Origin: JACCZX01 sp038216465
GTDB taxonomy: Bacteria; Pseudomonadota; Gammaproteobacteria; Burkholderiales; Burkholderiaceae_F
Assembly (NCBI GenBank): GCA_038216465.1
Contig: JBBQQC010000005.1
Coordinates: 61,685 to 125,684 of the forward strand
Direction of reading: 5' to 3'
DNA length: 64,000 nucleotides
The notes beneath the pieces were generated by a model. It was not told the origin of the DNA. It did no database searches and saw nothing but the letters and a program-made list of their open reading frames with translations. The position numbers and the translations under genes are program-made. Shown piece after piece: positions 17,192-25,680 of this stretch; the stretch's first letter is position 1; every line of letters starts with the position of its first letter.

Positions 17192-18325
17192 GTGGGCGTA
17201 TTGCGCTTGCTTCTCGCCTGGCTGGTAGTCATCAGTCATTCCTCGCCCATCTTCGGGTGGCGCGGTCTGGGGGCCGATGCGGTCACGGCTTTCTTCATCA
17301 TTTCCGGCTTTTACATGGCGCTGATTCTGGATCAAAAGTATCGAGCGTCCGGCGGGCTTTGGCTGTTTTACTCAAATCGCGCACTGCGACTCTTCCCCCT
17401 TTACTTTCTTTTCCTGCTCGTTTACTTGCTGCTGTCTTTAATCGGCCAACACGGCATGCCGCGAATCGATCGAATATTTCACATCGCCGAGCAGGGGATG
17501 ACCTACGCAACGGACGGCAGCGTCGGCAGCGTGGTGGCGATCGTGCCAAACCTGCTTTTTGTAGGGTCAGACGTCTTGCGCCTGTTTCTGGTCGATGTTG
17601 ATTCCGGCCAGTTCCTTCCATGGCGAATTGGGATGGCAGAAACGTCGCAACTACGCGGCGGATATCAATACTTGGTGATGCCGCACATATGGTCGCTGGG
17701 CGTCGAGATTGTCTTTTATGCGGTCGTTCCTTTCCTGGCGCAGTTGAAGCTGTATCGACTCCTAGTCGCCTTCATAGCGTTGCTCGTGCTTCAGAAATCG
17801 CTGAGCCTATGGGCGGGCGACCTCGCCTGGCTACACCTACTTTCGCTCTGGAATCTATGTTTCTTCGTGCTGGGGATGCTTGTTTTTCGGTTAACACCCT
17901 TTCTGGTGAGTTCAAAGCGGTGGCTTGTCGTGTTGTTCGCAGCAGCGCCGTTGGTGACAGCAGTTGTCGCAGAAGGACACTATTGGTTGAACTGGGTTCC
18001 ATTTTCGCTGGGTCTGCCGGCGCTGTTCTTCTTGACCAAGAATTCATCCCTCGACACTAAGGTGGGCAACCTTTCCTATCCCGTCTACCTGTGTCACTTC
18101 TTGTTTGCGTGGCCAGCAGCTGCCGCCTTCGGACAATACGGAGCTGTCGTGGCGCTGATACTGTCGTGCGCGCTTTCCTGGATCGCTCTGCAGGTGCTCG
18201 ACAAGCCCATCGAGCGCTGGCGCGCACGTCGCGTCGCGCAAGCGCGCGATGCGCGTCAGAGCAAGACTGTTCCAGTTGCACATCATCAAGTCTCAGCGGG
18301 CGCTGCACGCCCGTCCGACGGGTGA
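17192..18325 (+). CDS. Acyltransferase 3 family membrane O-acyltransferase
   Basis: The protein has 377 residues and about ten hydrophobic spans. The N-terminal LRLLLAWLVVISHSSPIFGW carries the conserved histidine of the family near residue 15. GADAVTAFFIISGFYMA corresponds to the G-x-x-x-V-x-x-F-F-x-I-S-G-F motif. The family transfers acetyl or other acyl groups to sugars at the membrane (OafA type), which suggests O-antigen decoration. An AGAGG-type ribosome site about seven bases before the GTG at 17192 supports that start. Confidence 0.88.
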   Translation: MGVLRLLLAWLVVISHSSPIFGWRGLGADAVTAFFIISGFYMALILDQKYRASGGLWLFYSNRALRLFPLYFLFLLVYLLLSLIGQHGMPRIDRIFHIAEQGMTYATDGSVGSVVAIVPNLLFVGSDVLRLFLVDVDSGQFLPWRIGMAETSQLRGGYQYLVMPHIWSLGVEIVFYAVVPFLAQLKLYRLLVAFIALLVLQKSLSLWAGDLAWLHLLSLWNLCFFVLGMLVFRLTPFLVSSKRWLVVLFAAAPLVTAVVAEGHYWLNWVPFSLGLPALFFLTKNSSLDTKVGNLSYPVYLCHFLFAWPAAAAFGQYGAVVALILSCALSWIALQVLDKPIERWRARRVAQARDARQSKTVPVAHHQVSAGAARPSDG

Positions 18326-18326
18326 C

Positions 18327-20621
18327 GTGGAGCGGTTGGTGCGAGCCGCCATTGCCTTACGCTTTTTCGCGGTGCTCGGCCTGCTGTTGGGGCTGGCATT
18401 AATCTTCGCAGAGTTGTTCGCGCCCACGTTATCGATTCGATTCGATGCGACCCAGGTGCGCCATGAAGACAGTTTCGCCTACGTAGTTCCTGTAAGAGTC
18501 CGCTCCCATTTACTTTTTCAGCTTCGATCTGACTACACTGATAAGCCAAGCGCATCGACACTGCGGCTGCTCGAAGAAGGAAAGCCGCTCGGACCCGCGC
18601 ACTCAGCTCATACCAATGTTCGGCAGCAAGGCGCCGGCCGCTTTTCGCACTGGAGCAACGCGCTCTGGTTCTCTTCAAGTGACGGAACTGATCCAACGGC
18701 TAACGGGCGCACCTATTTGGCCGAAGCCAGGCTGAACCTGCGCCCTGCATGGACCGCTGCACGCACAGCCGCGCTGGCTGCAGCACTGCTCATTCTTGTT
18801 ATCGAAGCGATAAAGCAACTGAGTGGCCCTCGCTGCGCACGCGTTGTCATGGCGCTGCGACGCTTGACCGCCCTATTAGGCAGCCCGCGCTCTCACACAC
18901 GACGGGTCGCGGCACTCGCCGGTGCGCTGGGAGCTGTTGTCTGCACCGCCGCCGTAATTTACGGTTGGTATGCTGGAGACACGTCAATCACGGGGCTTGG
19001 TGTGGCTCGGTTCTTACCCGTCAGTGACGCTCTTGGATACCACATCTGCGCGACATGGATCGCCGCCGGATCAAGTCTTGACACAAGCCCCATTGCAGAC
19101 GTCTGGTGCAGTCGGCGGGTGCTCTATCCGGCGATGCTCGCTTCCCTCTTCAGCTTTACGGCCTGGAATTCTCAGCTCGCTTTGGTCGCTCAAGGGGCTC
19201 TGGTTGGGGTGGCGGTTGCGATGTTCTCACTAGCCGCCAGTGCAGTTGCAGGACCTGTCGCAGCATTAGTAGTTGCAGTACTGCTCTTCCTGTATGCATG
19301 GGAATTTGTTCTTGGTCTTTTCATGACGGAAGTCCTGGGATTCACGCTGAGTCTGTGCGGTCTGACGCTGTTGCTTGGTTTTTGTAAGACGAAGCAATCG
19401 TGGCACTTGTTCGCAGGCATCCTCCTCGTCAGTGTCGGTCTTGCCGCAAGAGCCGGCGCATTGTTATTGCTGCCGATATTTCCTGTCTGGGCCTTTCTAT
19501 CGTTTTCTGGTGCCAGCGCCCTGGACCGTACAAAGTATTTTTTCATTGCTCTCTTGGGCGCGCTGGCGGGGCCGCTGATTCAGTTGTCAATGGTGTCGCT
19601 GTTGGGCGCGGATGCGAGCAACACCGGCGGCAACTTTTCCGCGTCGCTGTATGGACTCTCCACCGGTTCACGAGACTGGAGTCAGGCGTACCGCGACTTC
19701 GACGCGCTTTTCAAGCAAAGCGAAGCTGACGCATTCCGCGAGGTCTACAAAATTGCTTGGCACAATATCGTCGACAGACCCGGCATTTTCATCGAAGCGT
19801 TGGCGGAAGCTGGGCGCCTGTACTTCAAGACCCTCTTCACTTTCATCGCGAATCCTCGCTACAACGAACTGCTTACGTTGTTGGCGGGCCTCGGCGCTAT
19901 ACGTTGCATCCTGGACGCGCAATTCCCCGTTGCACGCCTGATAATCGCGCTCGCCTTTGCCGAGATTCTTTCGGCGCCCCTCATCATCGATAGCGGCGGC
20001 CTTCGAGTATTTGCCGTCACGGTCGCCGTAAGAATCTTGCTTTGCGCGCTGGGACTACAATGGCTGCTGCAGCTCGTTTCGAGAGCGCTCTCGGGTGAAC
20101 GCTCGGCTTCTTTGGAGATGTCAGGAGCTGCACCGTCGCTGTCTGTTGCGGTGGCTACAGGGGCCTTCATACTCATCTTGATCTTTTCGCCTGCGACCCC
20201 TCTCGCAGAAATAGGTCAGCTCAAGCGGGTCGCCGGATTGGGATGTCCTGCCGGTTCAAAGGAAATTGTGGCAAGACTCGCAAATGAGTCGCAATCTTTA
20301 GCTATTGTCGAGGGAAATTCGATAGTTGAGAGTTTCGATCCGTTCAGGATTACTCCTCAAAGACTCCGGAATGACTCCCGCCTAAAGGGAACCTGGTTTG
20401 GTGACGACTTTTTGCGTCTGTCCCCGCCTTTCACGATCGTCCGCGCCGTAGACCTATCAGATCCGAGCGCTTTTAATGTTAAGCCGCTCTTCTTCCGGGG
20501 CGTGCTCAACTACCAGTCCGATCCGCAGTCCTTATGCGTCGACGAACAATCCTTTATCGAGTTCGCACAGATTCGCCATTACCTGATTAAAGAGATCCGT
20601 CCGCTTCGAGATCGCCCATGA
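18327..20621 (+). CDS. Large polytopic membrane protein with an N-terminal GRFSHW module; glycosyltransferase-like, function unknown
   Basis: The product has 764 residues from the GTG just after the acyltransferase stop (an ATG at 18249 would overlap that gene by 77 bases). It starts with one membrane span (about residues 12-32). Next comes an extramembrane segment (about 33-135) containing the shared module: RLLEEGKPLGPAHSAH, then GAGRFSHWSNALWF. A second span follows, then roughly ten more, and a soluble C-terminal ~130 residues. The polytopic part, with VLYPAMLASLF and MTEVLGFTLSLCGL, has the feel of a GT-C type or O-antigen membrane enzyme, but I see no decisive motif. Its last 35 bases overlap the facing methyltransferase gene. 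Confidence 0.7.
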   Translation: MERLVRAAIALRFFAVLGLLLGLALIFAELFAPTLSIRFDATQVRHEDSFAYVVPVRVRSHLLFQLRSDYTDKPSASTLRLLEEGKPLGPAHSAHTNVRQQGAGRFSHWSNALWFSSSDGTDPTANGRTYLAEARLNLRPAWTAARTAALAAALLILVIEAIKQLSGPRCARVVMALRRLTALLGSPRSHTRRVAALAGALGAVVCTAAVIYGWYAGDTSITGLGVARFLPVSDALGYHICATWIAAGSSLDTSPIADVWCSRRVLYPAMLASLFSFTAWNSQLALVAQGALVGVAVAMFSLAASAVAGPVAALVVAVLLFLYAWEFVLGLFMTEVLGFTLSLCGLTLLLGFCKTKQSWHLFAGILLVSVGLAARAGALLLLPIFPVWAFLSFSGASALDRTKYFFIALLGALAGPLIQLSMVSLLGADASNTGGNFSASLYGLSTGSRDWSQAYRDFDALFKQSEADAFREVYKIAWHNIVDRPGIFIEALAEAGRLYFKTLFTFIANPRYNELLTLLAGLGAIRCILDAQFPVARLIIALAFAEILSAPLIIDSGGLRVFAVTVAVRILLCALGLQWLLQLVSRALSGERSASLEMSGAAPSLSVAVATGAFILILIFSPATPLAEIGQLKRVAGLGCPAGSKEIVARLANESQSLAIVEGNSIVESFDPFRITPQRLRNDSRLKGTWFGDDFLRLSPPFTIVRAVDLSDPSAFNVKPLFFRGVLNYQSDPQSLCVDEQSFIEFAQIRHYLIKEIRPLRDRP
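18555..18725 (+). other. Recurrent module, copy 1 (in the polytopic membrane protein)
   Basis: This segment encodes EEGKPLGPAHSAH, GAGRFSHWSNALWF and a closing NGRTY. Four other proteins in the window share this pattern (21.5, 23.3, 29.7 and 32.4 kb). Here it is flanked by membrane spans. Boundaries are estimated by eye from the five-way comparison. Confidence 0.75.
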
Positions 20622-21786
20622 TCTGCTGCTTCTTGACGACGAATCGCCCGCTGATCGCGTTCAGGCTGTCTACATCGCTTGTGCAAAAGGGACTTGAAGG
20701 CGACGCCCTAAGGCGGGGGACGAAATTTTCCAGATATGCCGGCTCAACGGAAAGGTTCACATGGAAATCCACGACGCCAAAACCCGCGTCTCGAAACATC
20801 GCTTCCATTTGAAATGGCCTAATCCGACTTCCGATCTGGCCAAATTCCCTTTCGAATAACACCGCGAACGACCGCTCGTCGTCGAGCAGGAACTCCAGAG
20901 GTCGTGAGAAATCGCGGTGATCGCGGAAATCCACTTGGTGTAATCCGATGCCGCTGTTGGCGGTCAATTCATACAGGGACTTGATCGCCGCCCGCGGATT
21001 GAATAAATGCTCGAAGACCGCATTCGATGCTGTTATATCGAACCGCGAGTCGCCGAACGCCGAACGCTCTTCAAGGGGCGTGGAATAGATTGTCAGTCCT
21101 GCCGCGGCATGCTCCCGTCGACGAAGCACTTCACTTATCGGGTCGATCGAGACTGCGGCCCCACGCTCCTGCAGCATAACCGCGAGCCGCTTGTAAAGAG
21201 GTATGTGATACGCCGCATCAAAGGGGACGAGGAATCGGTCGGCTACGGCAACGCGATCGGCGCCCCAGCACAGCATTACTAATGCGGCCCCAAAATGCGG
21301 GCCTGGCCCCAGTTCCAAGATAGAGCGGCCGCTCAAATGCGACGACCCTCCTGGTAAACAGTCCACGTAGGACTGCGCGGTGACGATCGCGTACGCCGCG
21401 TCTTTCTCGATCGCAGCAGACGCTGCATCTAAGGGCTGGTAGTTCACAGGCGCAGCGCCAGATGTCTTGGGTTGCGAGTCGACTACTTCTTCGACGTCCG
21501 CGACGATGCTATAGCAGCGGCCATTCGAAGCGGGTGGCGTGTTATCGGATGTGGAAAACCGAAGTGCTTGACCCCAGTGAGAGAATGCCCCGCGCCCCAC
21601 CTTGCGGATAAGGTCGTGCGCCGAACAGGCTGGGCCTAGAGCGTTGCCATCTTCAAAGAGCAACAAGCCGGACTTGGCAGCATGGCCCGCGGTGTCGCCG
21701 GGCGTCAGCTCTGACGGCAAGTCAGAAATCCAGCAATTCCCCTGCTCCGGGTTAAATGACCTTATTTCGAAAAGCCTGCGCGCCAT
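20587..21786 (-). CDS. GRFSHW-module protein fused to a class I SAM methyltransferase
   Basis: The product is 399 residues from the ATG at 21786. A TTG at 21813 would add nine residues and has a GGGGGAG run 14 bases upstream, so the start is undecided. Residues 10-95 hold the shared module: FNPEQGNCW, LLLFEDGNALGPACSAHD, GRGAFSHWGQALRFSTSDN and SNGRCY. The methyltransferase follows, with ILELGPGPHFGAALVML (near residue 160), ASNAVFEHLFNPRAAIKSLYELT and a C-terminal region like glycan methyltransferases. It is the last gene of the long minus-strand run. The acceptor is unknown. Confidence 0.8.
   Translation of the reverse strand: MARRLFEIRSFNPEQGNCWISDLPSELTPGDTAGHAAKSGLLLFEDGNALGPACSAHDLIRKVGRGAFSHWGQALRFSTSDNTPPASNGRCYSIVADVEEVVDSQPKTSGAAPVNYQPLDAASAAIEKDAAYAIVTAQSYVDCLPGGSSHLSGRSILELGPGPHFGAALVMLCWGADRVAVADRFLVPFDAAYHIPLYKRLAVMLQERGAAVSIDPISEVLRRREHAAAGLTIYSTPLEERSAFGDSRFDITASNAVFEHLFNPRAAIKSLYELTANSGIGLHQVDFRDHRDFSRPLEFLLDDERSFAVLFEREFGQIGSRIRPFQMEAMFRDAGFGVVDFHVNLSVEPAYLENFVPRLRASPSSPFCTSDVDSLNAISGRFVVKKQQIMGDLEADGSL
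21502..21759 (-). other. Recurrent module, copy 2 (N-terminus of the methyltransferase)
   Basis: This stretch encodes FNPEQGNCW through LFEDGNALGP, GRGAFSHWG and SNGRCY. It matches the stand-alone copy at 32.3-32.5 kb almost end to end, including the preceding F-x-P-E-Q-G motif. The two therefore define the fuller form of the module, about 85 residues. Confidence 0.78.
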
Positions 21787-21868
21787 TTGCCGGACAGTGA
21801 AGTGGACGCACAAGCGTCAAGAGTCATCTCCCCCATGGAACCGTTGGTGAGCGCGCTTCCGACAGACA

Positions 21869-23995
21869 TTAAGCAGCGGTTCCAAGTATTTCAGATATAT
21901 CGGCAAGCGCTTCGGCTTCGTCTGTCAGAACGCGCAAGTATCGCTCTGCCATCGCTCGACGCGAGAATGACGTGCTCATGAAGGCGACGCCGCTGATGCT
22001 GAACTTGGCTCGTAGTTGGTCATCGGCAAGAAGGTCGATGCATCTGCGCGCAAAGTCCTCCGTGTTGTCGCGGTCCACCAAAAATCCGGTTTCTCCGTCA
22101 ATCATGCAATCTGCCACTCCCCCCACATTCGAAGCGACAACCGGCAGGCGCATTGCCTGCGCTTCCATTACGACATTCGGCATGCCTTCAAACGAAGAGG
22201 TTAGTAACAGCAGAGAGGAAATTTGCATTAAGTCGGGAACATCGTCGCGCCGTCCAAGTAGCGTCAGCGAGTCCTGTAGACCGAGTTCGACGATACGGCG
22301 CTGCATCTGCTCCTCGAATGGACCAACCCCTGCGACGAACGCTCGAGCCTTTGGCAAACGCGCGACGACCGCGGCAAAAGTTTCCACAAACAGAACGGGC
22401 CGCTTCTCCTCACTAAGACGAAATACGCCCAGGATTATCGGAGTGCATGATGTGATACCCAGTCGTTGCCGCAACTTCTGCAGCACGTCCTTATCGCTGG
22501 CACTGATCGTCGCTATATCAATCGAGTTCGGCACCAGCTTTACACGATGCTCTTCTATACCCATCCACTGCGCGTAGTCCGCATTCGATGCACTTGAATT
22601 TCCGGTCAACAGTATCCTGGGCGACCGCGCAAGTGCCGAGTACAGCGGCTGATACCAATCGTTGGTCAGATACGAAAAGCGGGTCGGGTTGTAGTTACGG
22701 AATGACAAGACGGTCTGCGGCACCGAAGCCAATACGCCGGCAGCCCCGGCGATTAGGTTTGCGTAATCGAGCTGGGCAAATACCACTCGCGGTCTCAAGC
22801 GTGAGAACAGATTTACCAATTCATGCAGCCGAGAACCGAATGGATTTGCCGTTCCGATCCCAAAGTCGCCGCGGTGAATGTCATCAAGCGCGGCGCGCAA
22901 CGCTCCCAACAACTCGGGCCGATCGAACTTTTGATCGAGTTCTGTGATTTCAATGCCCTCGCGAGCGAGCAGCGGTACGTAATGGCGGCTTTGACCTTCC
23001 AGCGGGAATAGTGTGACGAAATGGACTTCGTATCCCATCCGCTTCAAATCGCCCGCTAAATAACACCACTGCCGCTCAGCACCCCCTGGGGGCAACGCGT
23101 GCGTTAGTACGACGACACGATCGCCGGGGCTTAGTTTCAATCGTCTCGACACCGCGCCTTCATTGTCTATCGTTGCCTTGAGTTCTTCCAGGAAGAGGGG
23201 GCGGTGCTTTCGCACAGAAGGAACAAGTATTTCGGAGACAAATTTAAGACATCGCCGCGTCGCAACGTTGCTCGGCACCATCCAAATCGCCGTCGGCGGC
23301 AGCCTGTCACGGGTGGACGAAAAAAACACATGGTGCCCCCACACCGAGTAACGACCAGCGCCAAAACGTCGAATGGCGTCGTGTGAAACAGGAAGCGGCG
23401 GCAGTTGTCTGGTCCCTTCAAACAACGCAAAGCCATCCGACATTTCTTTTTCGTCCGCCGGTATTTCTTGTGATGGCCCCGCGACCCACATCAGGCCTCT
23501 TTCCGCCCAAGCGCTCCGCAACACCTTGCGGCCCACTGCGGCCCGGCCGAGCAGGAATAAGTCGATGCGCTCGCGCCAATCACTTGCGACTCTCATCGAA
23601 AGCGATATCACCGAGCCGTCTTCGAGATGCGGGTGCGGCATCATCAGACGTGCGACGCCCAATCGGCGCAATCCATCGACTTCAAACCATCCGACGGCCT
23701 CGCAGAAGCCGGCACGCAATAGCAGCACGGTTGCGCCAGCAAGAGCACGCTTGGTCTCTGCACTGCATTGGCCTTCCGCGAGCGCCGCCCATGAAATTAC
23801 CGTCTCTGACAGCGGGCGGAAAACTGTGGTTGAGGAACCAGCAATGCACTTCAGCAGATCGGGGCTCGCCGCAATGATTCTGGCCAACGTCGATGCGGAA
23901 ACCGCTGAATTCCTTGCAATTGAAGGCTGACTCGCGCCCGCAACTTCAGTCTCGGTTGCGATGAGTACGCGATCGGCGATGCTCCAGAGCTGAAT
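21869..23995 (-). repeat. Duplicated GT4 coding segment, copy A
   Basis: This coding segment is paralogous over its whole length to 28199-30320 in the same orientation. In the C-terminal GT4 part, about three quarters of the residues are identical by eye, and the DNA is also recognisably similar. It indicates duplication of a roughly 2.1-kb gene within the operon. Confidence 0.8.
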
Positions 23996-24082
23996 TTGCG
24001 ATTGATGACCAGGCTGTCGCGCCTCCGACCTATCAGCTATCACCTTTTCCGACTCCACGGAAGCAAGTGCAATGTCAACCAC
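21869..24082 (-). CDS. Large GT4 glycosyltransferase with N-terminal extension and GRFSHW-type module
   Basis: The product is about 737 residues from a GTG at 24082; a TTG at 24088 overlapping the previous stop is equally possible. Residues ~30-210 form a region I do not recognise. Residues ~214-269 hold the module: FALFEGTRQLPPLPV, GAGRYSVWGHHVFFSST and AIWMV. From about residue 317 comes a GT4-type glycosyltransferase: VVVLTHALPPGGAERQWCYL, LGVFRLSEEKRPVLFVE, and the E-x7-E motif in SFEGMPNVVMEAQ. PGGAERQ is the acceptor-domain glycine loop. The whole protein is a paralogue of the C-terminal half of the AsnB fusion at 28-32 kb. Confidence 0.85.
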   Translation of the reverse strand: MVDIALASVESEKVIADRSEARQPGHQSQIQLWSIADRVLIATETEVAGASQPSIARNSAVSASTLARIIAASPDLLKCIAGSSTTVFRPLSETVISWAALAEGQCSAETKRALAGATVLLLRAGFCEAVGWFEVDGLRRLGVARLMMPHPHLEDGSVISLSMRVASDWRERIDLFLLGRAAVGRKVLRSAWAERGLMWVAGPSQEIPADEKEMSDGFALFEGTRQLPPLPVSHDAIRRFGAGRYSVWGHHVFFSSTRDRLPPTAIWMVPSNVATRRCLKFVSEILVPSVRKHRPLFLEELKATIDNEGAVSRRLKLSPGDRVVVLTHALPPGGAERQWCYLAGDLKRMGYEVHFVTLFPLEGQSRHYVPLLAREGIEITELDQKFDRPELLGALRAALDDIHRGDFGIGTANPFGSRLHELVNLFSRLRPRVVFAQLDYANLIAGAAGVLASVPQTVLSFRNYNPTRFSYLTNDWYQPLYSALARSPRILLTGNSSASNADYAQWMGIEEHRVKLVPNSIDIATISASDKDVLQKLRQRLGITSCTPIILGVFRLSEEKRPVLFVETFAAVVARLPKARAFVAGVGPFEEQMQRRIVELGLQDSLTLLGRRDDVPDLMQISSLLLLTSSFEGMPNVVMEAQAMRLPVVASNVGGVADCMIDGETGFLVDRDNTEDFARRCIDLLADDQLRAKFSISGVAFMSTSFSRRAMAERYLRVLTDEAEALADISEILGTAA
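23275..23440 (-). other. Recurrent module, copy 3 (in the GT4 enzyme)
   Basis: Encodes FALFEGTRQLPPLPV, IRRFGAGRYSVWGHHVFF and a closing AIWMV. It differs from the LGP-containing copies (1, 2 and 5) by having QLPP in place of the x-LGP motif, and it ends in W-M-V rather than N-G-R-x-Y. Copies 3 and 4 form a sub-type. Confidence 0.7.
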
Positions 24083-24084
24083 CG

Positions 24085-24756
24085 TCAAACGAGCCGACCG
24101 AACCAGGTGCCCCAGCCGTATACGCCGAATGGCTCTACCAATCCCCGTCGCTCTAGCGCAGCGAGTTGGCTGCGCGTGGTGGCTTCTTTGTCGGGCGCTC
24201 CAGGCGAAAAATAGTCGTCCACAACGAGGTGGCATCGGGGCGCAAGAAGAGGCTTGTACAGCGCTAGATCTTCTTCTATGTAGCCATCGGCATCGATCAC
24301 AAAGCAAGAAAAGGGTCCCGTATCGTCAAACACACTCTTGACACTATCTAGAACGGATTGATCGCGACTATGTCCGACAATCAAGTTAACCCGCTCATCA
24401 ACTCCATAGCTCTTCAAATTCGCAGCGAGACTTTCGACGATATTGGTCGTCACGTGAGTGGGATGGCGATAGTCCCGCCCCAGCTCAACCGATGTGACTC
24501 GTGCCGAATTTCCGATGTCAACGGCGCCACGCGCCAATGCGATCGTGGACCCACCGATATAAGGCCCGAATTCGAGTACCGGTCCTTCCGCGTACGCGCC
24601 ATAGTGGTAAAGCAGAGCGAGTACGTCCGGATGCAGCATCGAAATGCGCTCGTTGAGTTCCCTAAACAAGGGGTAGACGGAGGCTGATCGGTACTGGGTC
24701 GCGAGCAACGACAAATCGAAAGGCGTTGTGGGCATTGCATTAGCGAGAGACTGCAT
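24085..24756 (-). CDS. Class I SAM-dependent methyltransferase (Methyltransf_24-like)
   Basis: The protein has 223 residues. VLEFGPYIGGSTIALARGA (near residue 60) is the SAM-binding loop. VTSVELGRDYR carries the ribose-binding acidic residue. FSCFVIDADGYIEEDLALYKPLLAPRCHLVVDDYF has the D-A-D and V-V-D-D metal-type positions seen in O-methyltransferases of this group. It precedes the GT4 gene with overlapping stop and start. Sugar O-methylation is a reasonable inference from context, but the acceptor is not identifiable. Confidence 0.82.
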   Translation of the reverse strand: MQSLANAMPTTPFDLSLLATQYRSASVYPLFRELNERISMLHPDVLALLYHYGAYAEGPVLEFGPYIGGSTIALARGAVDIGNSARVTSVELGRDYRHPTHVTTNIVESLAANLKSYGVDERVNLIVGHSRDQSVLDSVKSVFDDTGPFSCFVIDADGYIEEDLALYKPLLAPRCHLVVDDYFSPGAPDKEATTRSQLAALERRGLVEPFGVYGWGTWFGRLV

Positions 24757-24927
24757 GATCCGTTGGCGATGATCCGAGACGCGATACGAACTGTATAGGA
24801 GCAGTGAGCGTGTTGCCGGTCATTAGCCGGGGCCAACGGAAAAATGGCGTCCAACTAGCTAGCACCAAGCGATGAGCGGCACGTGACTTACAGACCGGCT
24901 GTAATTAACGGATGCGCAGAAAAGTGT
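24757..24927. other. 171-base gap inside the minus-strand operon
   Basis: This is the largest gap in the minus-strand run. It contains no open reading frame with recognisable product and no strong terminator hairpin. A TATACA sequence on the minus strand near 24795 could be a -10 box for an internal promoter, but a matching -35 is not evident. Confidence 0.25.
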
Positions 24928-25680
24928 TTAGACGATGCCACCCTGTTGATTGGATGGCCCCGGTTCCCAAGCCGTCCGGTAGTAAGACTGCTGAGGAACC
25001 ACGGTGCCCGTGGATCTCTCTGTCGACTGCACGCACGTCAACAGAAAGTATGTACCTGCGTCCAAGCTCCCCAAGCGGGAAAAATCTCCGGGTCGGTAAT
25101 CTGTTAGGGTCCAGGGATCGGTTGCTGGGTCGTTGTCGAACCGCGCAACTGCGATGCGTTTGATCAGCCATCCGTTCGCTAGGTAAAAATCCGAAAAGAA
25201 CGTAGGACTGAACGAGTAAAAACCGTGATCGACGCAATTCGACAATGGACTTAGATGAACAACTCTTCCCCCTGCCGCGGTCATTCCGGCAACTACACTT
25301 AACGCAGCTGCCACGTCAAAGACGTGCTCCAGCGTCCCACCGTCAAATACAAGGTCGAAAGCACGTTCACATCCCGCTGGTACTTCGCGCTTGTTCAGAT
25401 CATGTGCTATGTCGGCTCCCTCGTAAGAGCTTGCGTCCAGGGCGGACAAGGAACTAAATCCCAAAGCGTGAAACAACTGACGGTCCGTAAGAGCCGTTGA
25501 CTGATTTGCAAGTCGCTGCACCGACGGCGACAGAGTTACGCTGTGCTCAGCGGCGACGCGGCACAAATCGGATCCAGATACGGATGTGTCTTGACGACCC
25601 AACGTTAAGACGCGCCCCGACCACGGACGCGCTATGCCCTCATTCATCAAAAATTCTAGGGCACCTACTGCAATTCCCAT
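24928..25680 (-). CDS. Methyltransferase-like protein
   Basis: The product is 250 residues from the ATG at 25680, which overlaps the end of wzt by 16 bases. FDLVFDGGTLEHVFDVAAAL and GGRVVHLSPLSNCVDHGFYSFSP match the later motifs of class I methyltransferases. The N-terminal glycine-rich loop is replaced by RVLTLGRQDTSVSG, a weak version of motif I. It may be an active but divergent enzyme or a degenerate one. Its position beside wzt suggests a role in modifying or capping the exported glycan, which is an inference. Confidence 0.7.
   Translation of the reverse strand: MGIAVGALEFLMNEGIARPWSGRVLTLGRQDTSVSGSDLCRVAAEHSVTLSPSVQRLANQSTALTDRQLFHALGFSSLSALDASSYEGADIAHDLNKREVPAGCERAFDLVFDGGTLEHVFDVAAALSVVAGMTAAGGRVVHLSPLSNCVDHGFYSFSPTFFSDFYLANGWLIKRIAVARFDNDPATDPWTLTDYRPGDFSRLGSLDAGTYFLLTCVQSTERSTGTVVPQQSYYRTAWEPGPSNQQGGIV

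Noticed and set aside
18327..20621. Assignment of the 764-residue membrane protein as a Wzy polymerase or WaaL ligase
   Set aside because: The hydrophobic pattern could allow it, but the module after the first span, the long soluble tail and lack of recognisable Wzy or WaaL motifs leave it unsupported.
24089..24307. N-terminal extension of the GT4 protein starting at 24307
   Set aside because: It overlaps the preceding methyltransferase gene and reads as low-complexity arginine-rich sequence. A start at 24082 or 24088, at the upstream stop, is better.
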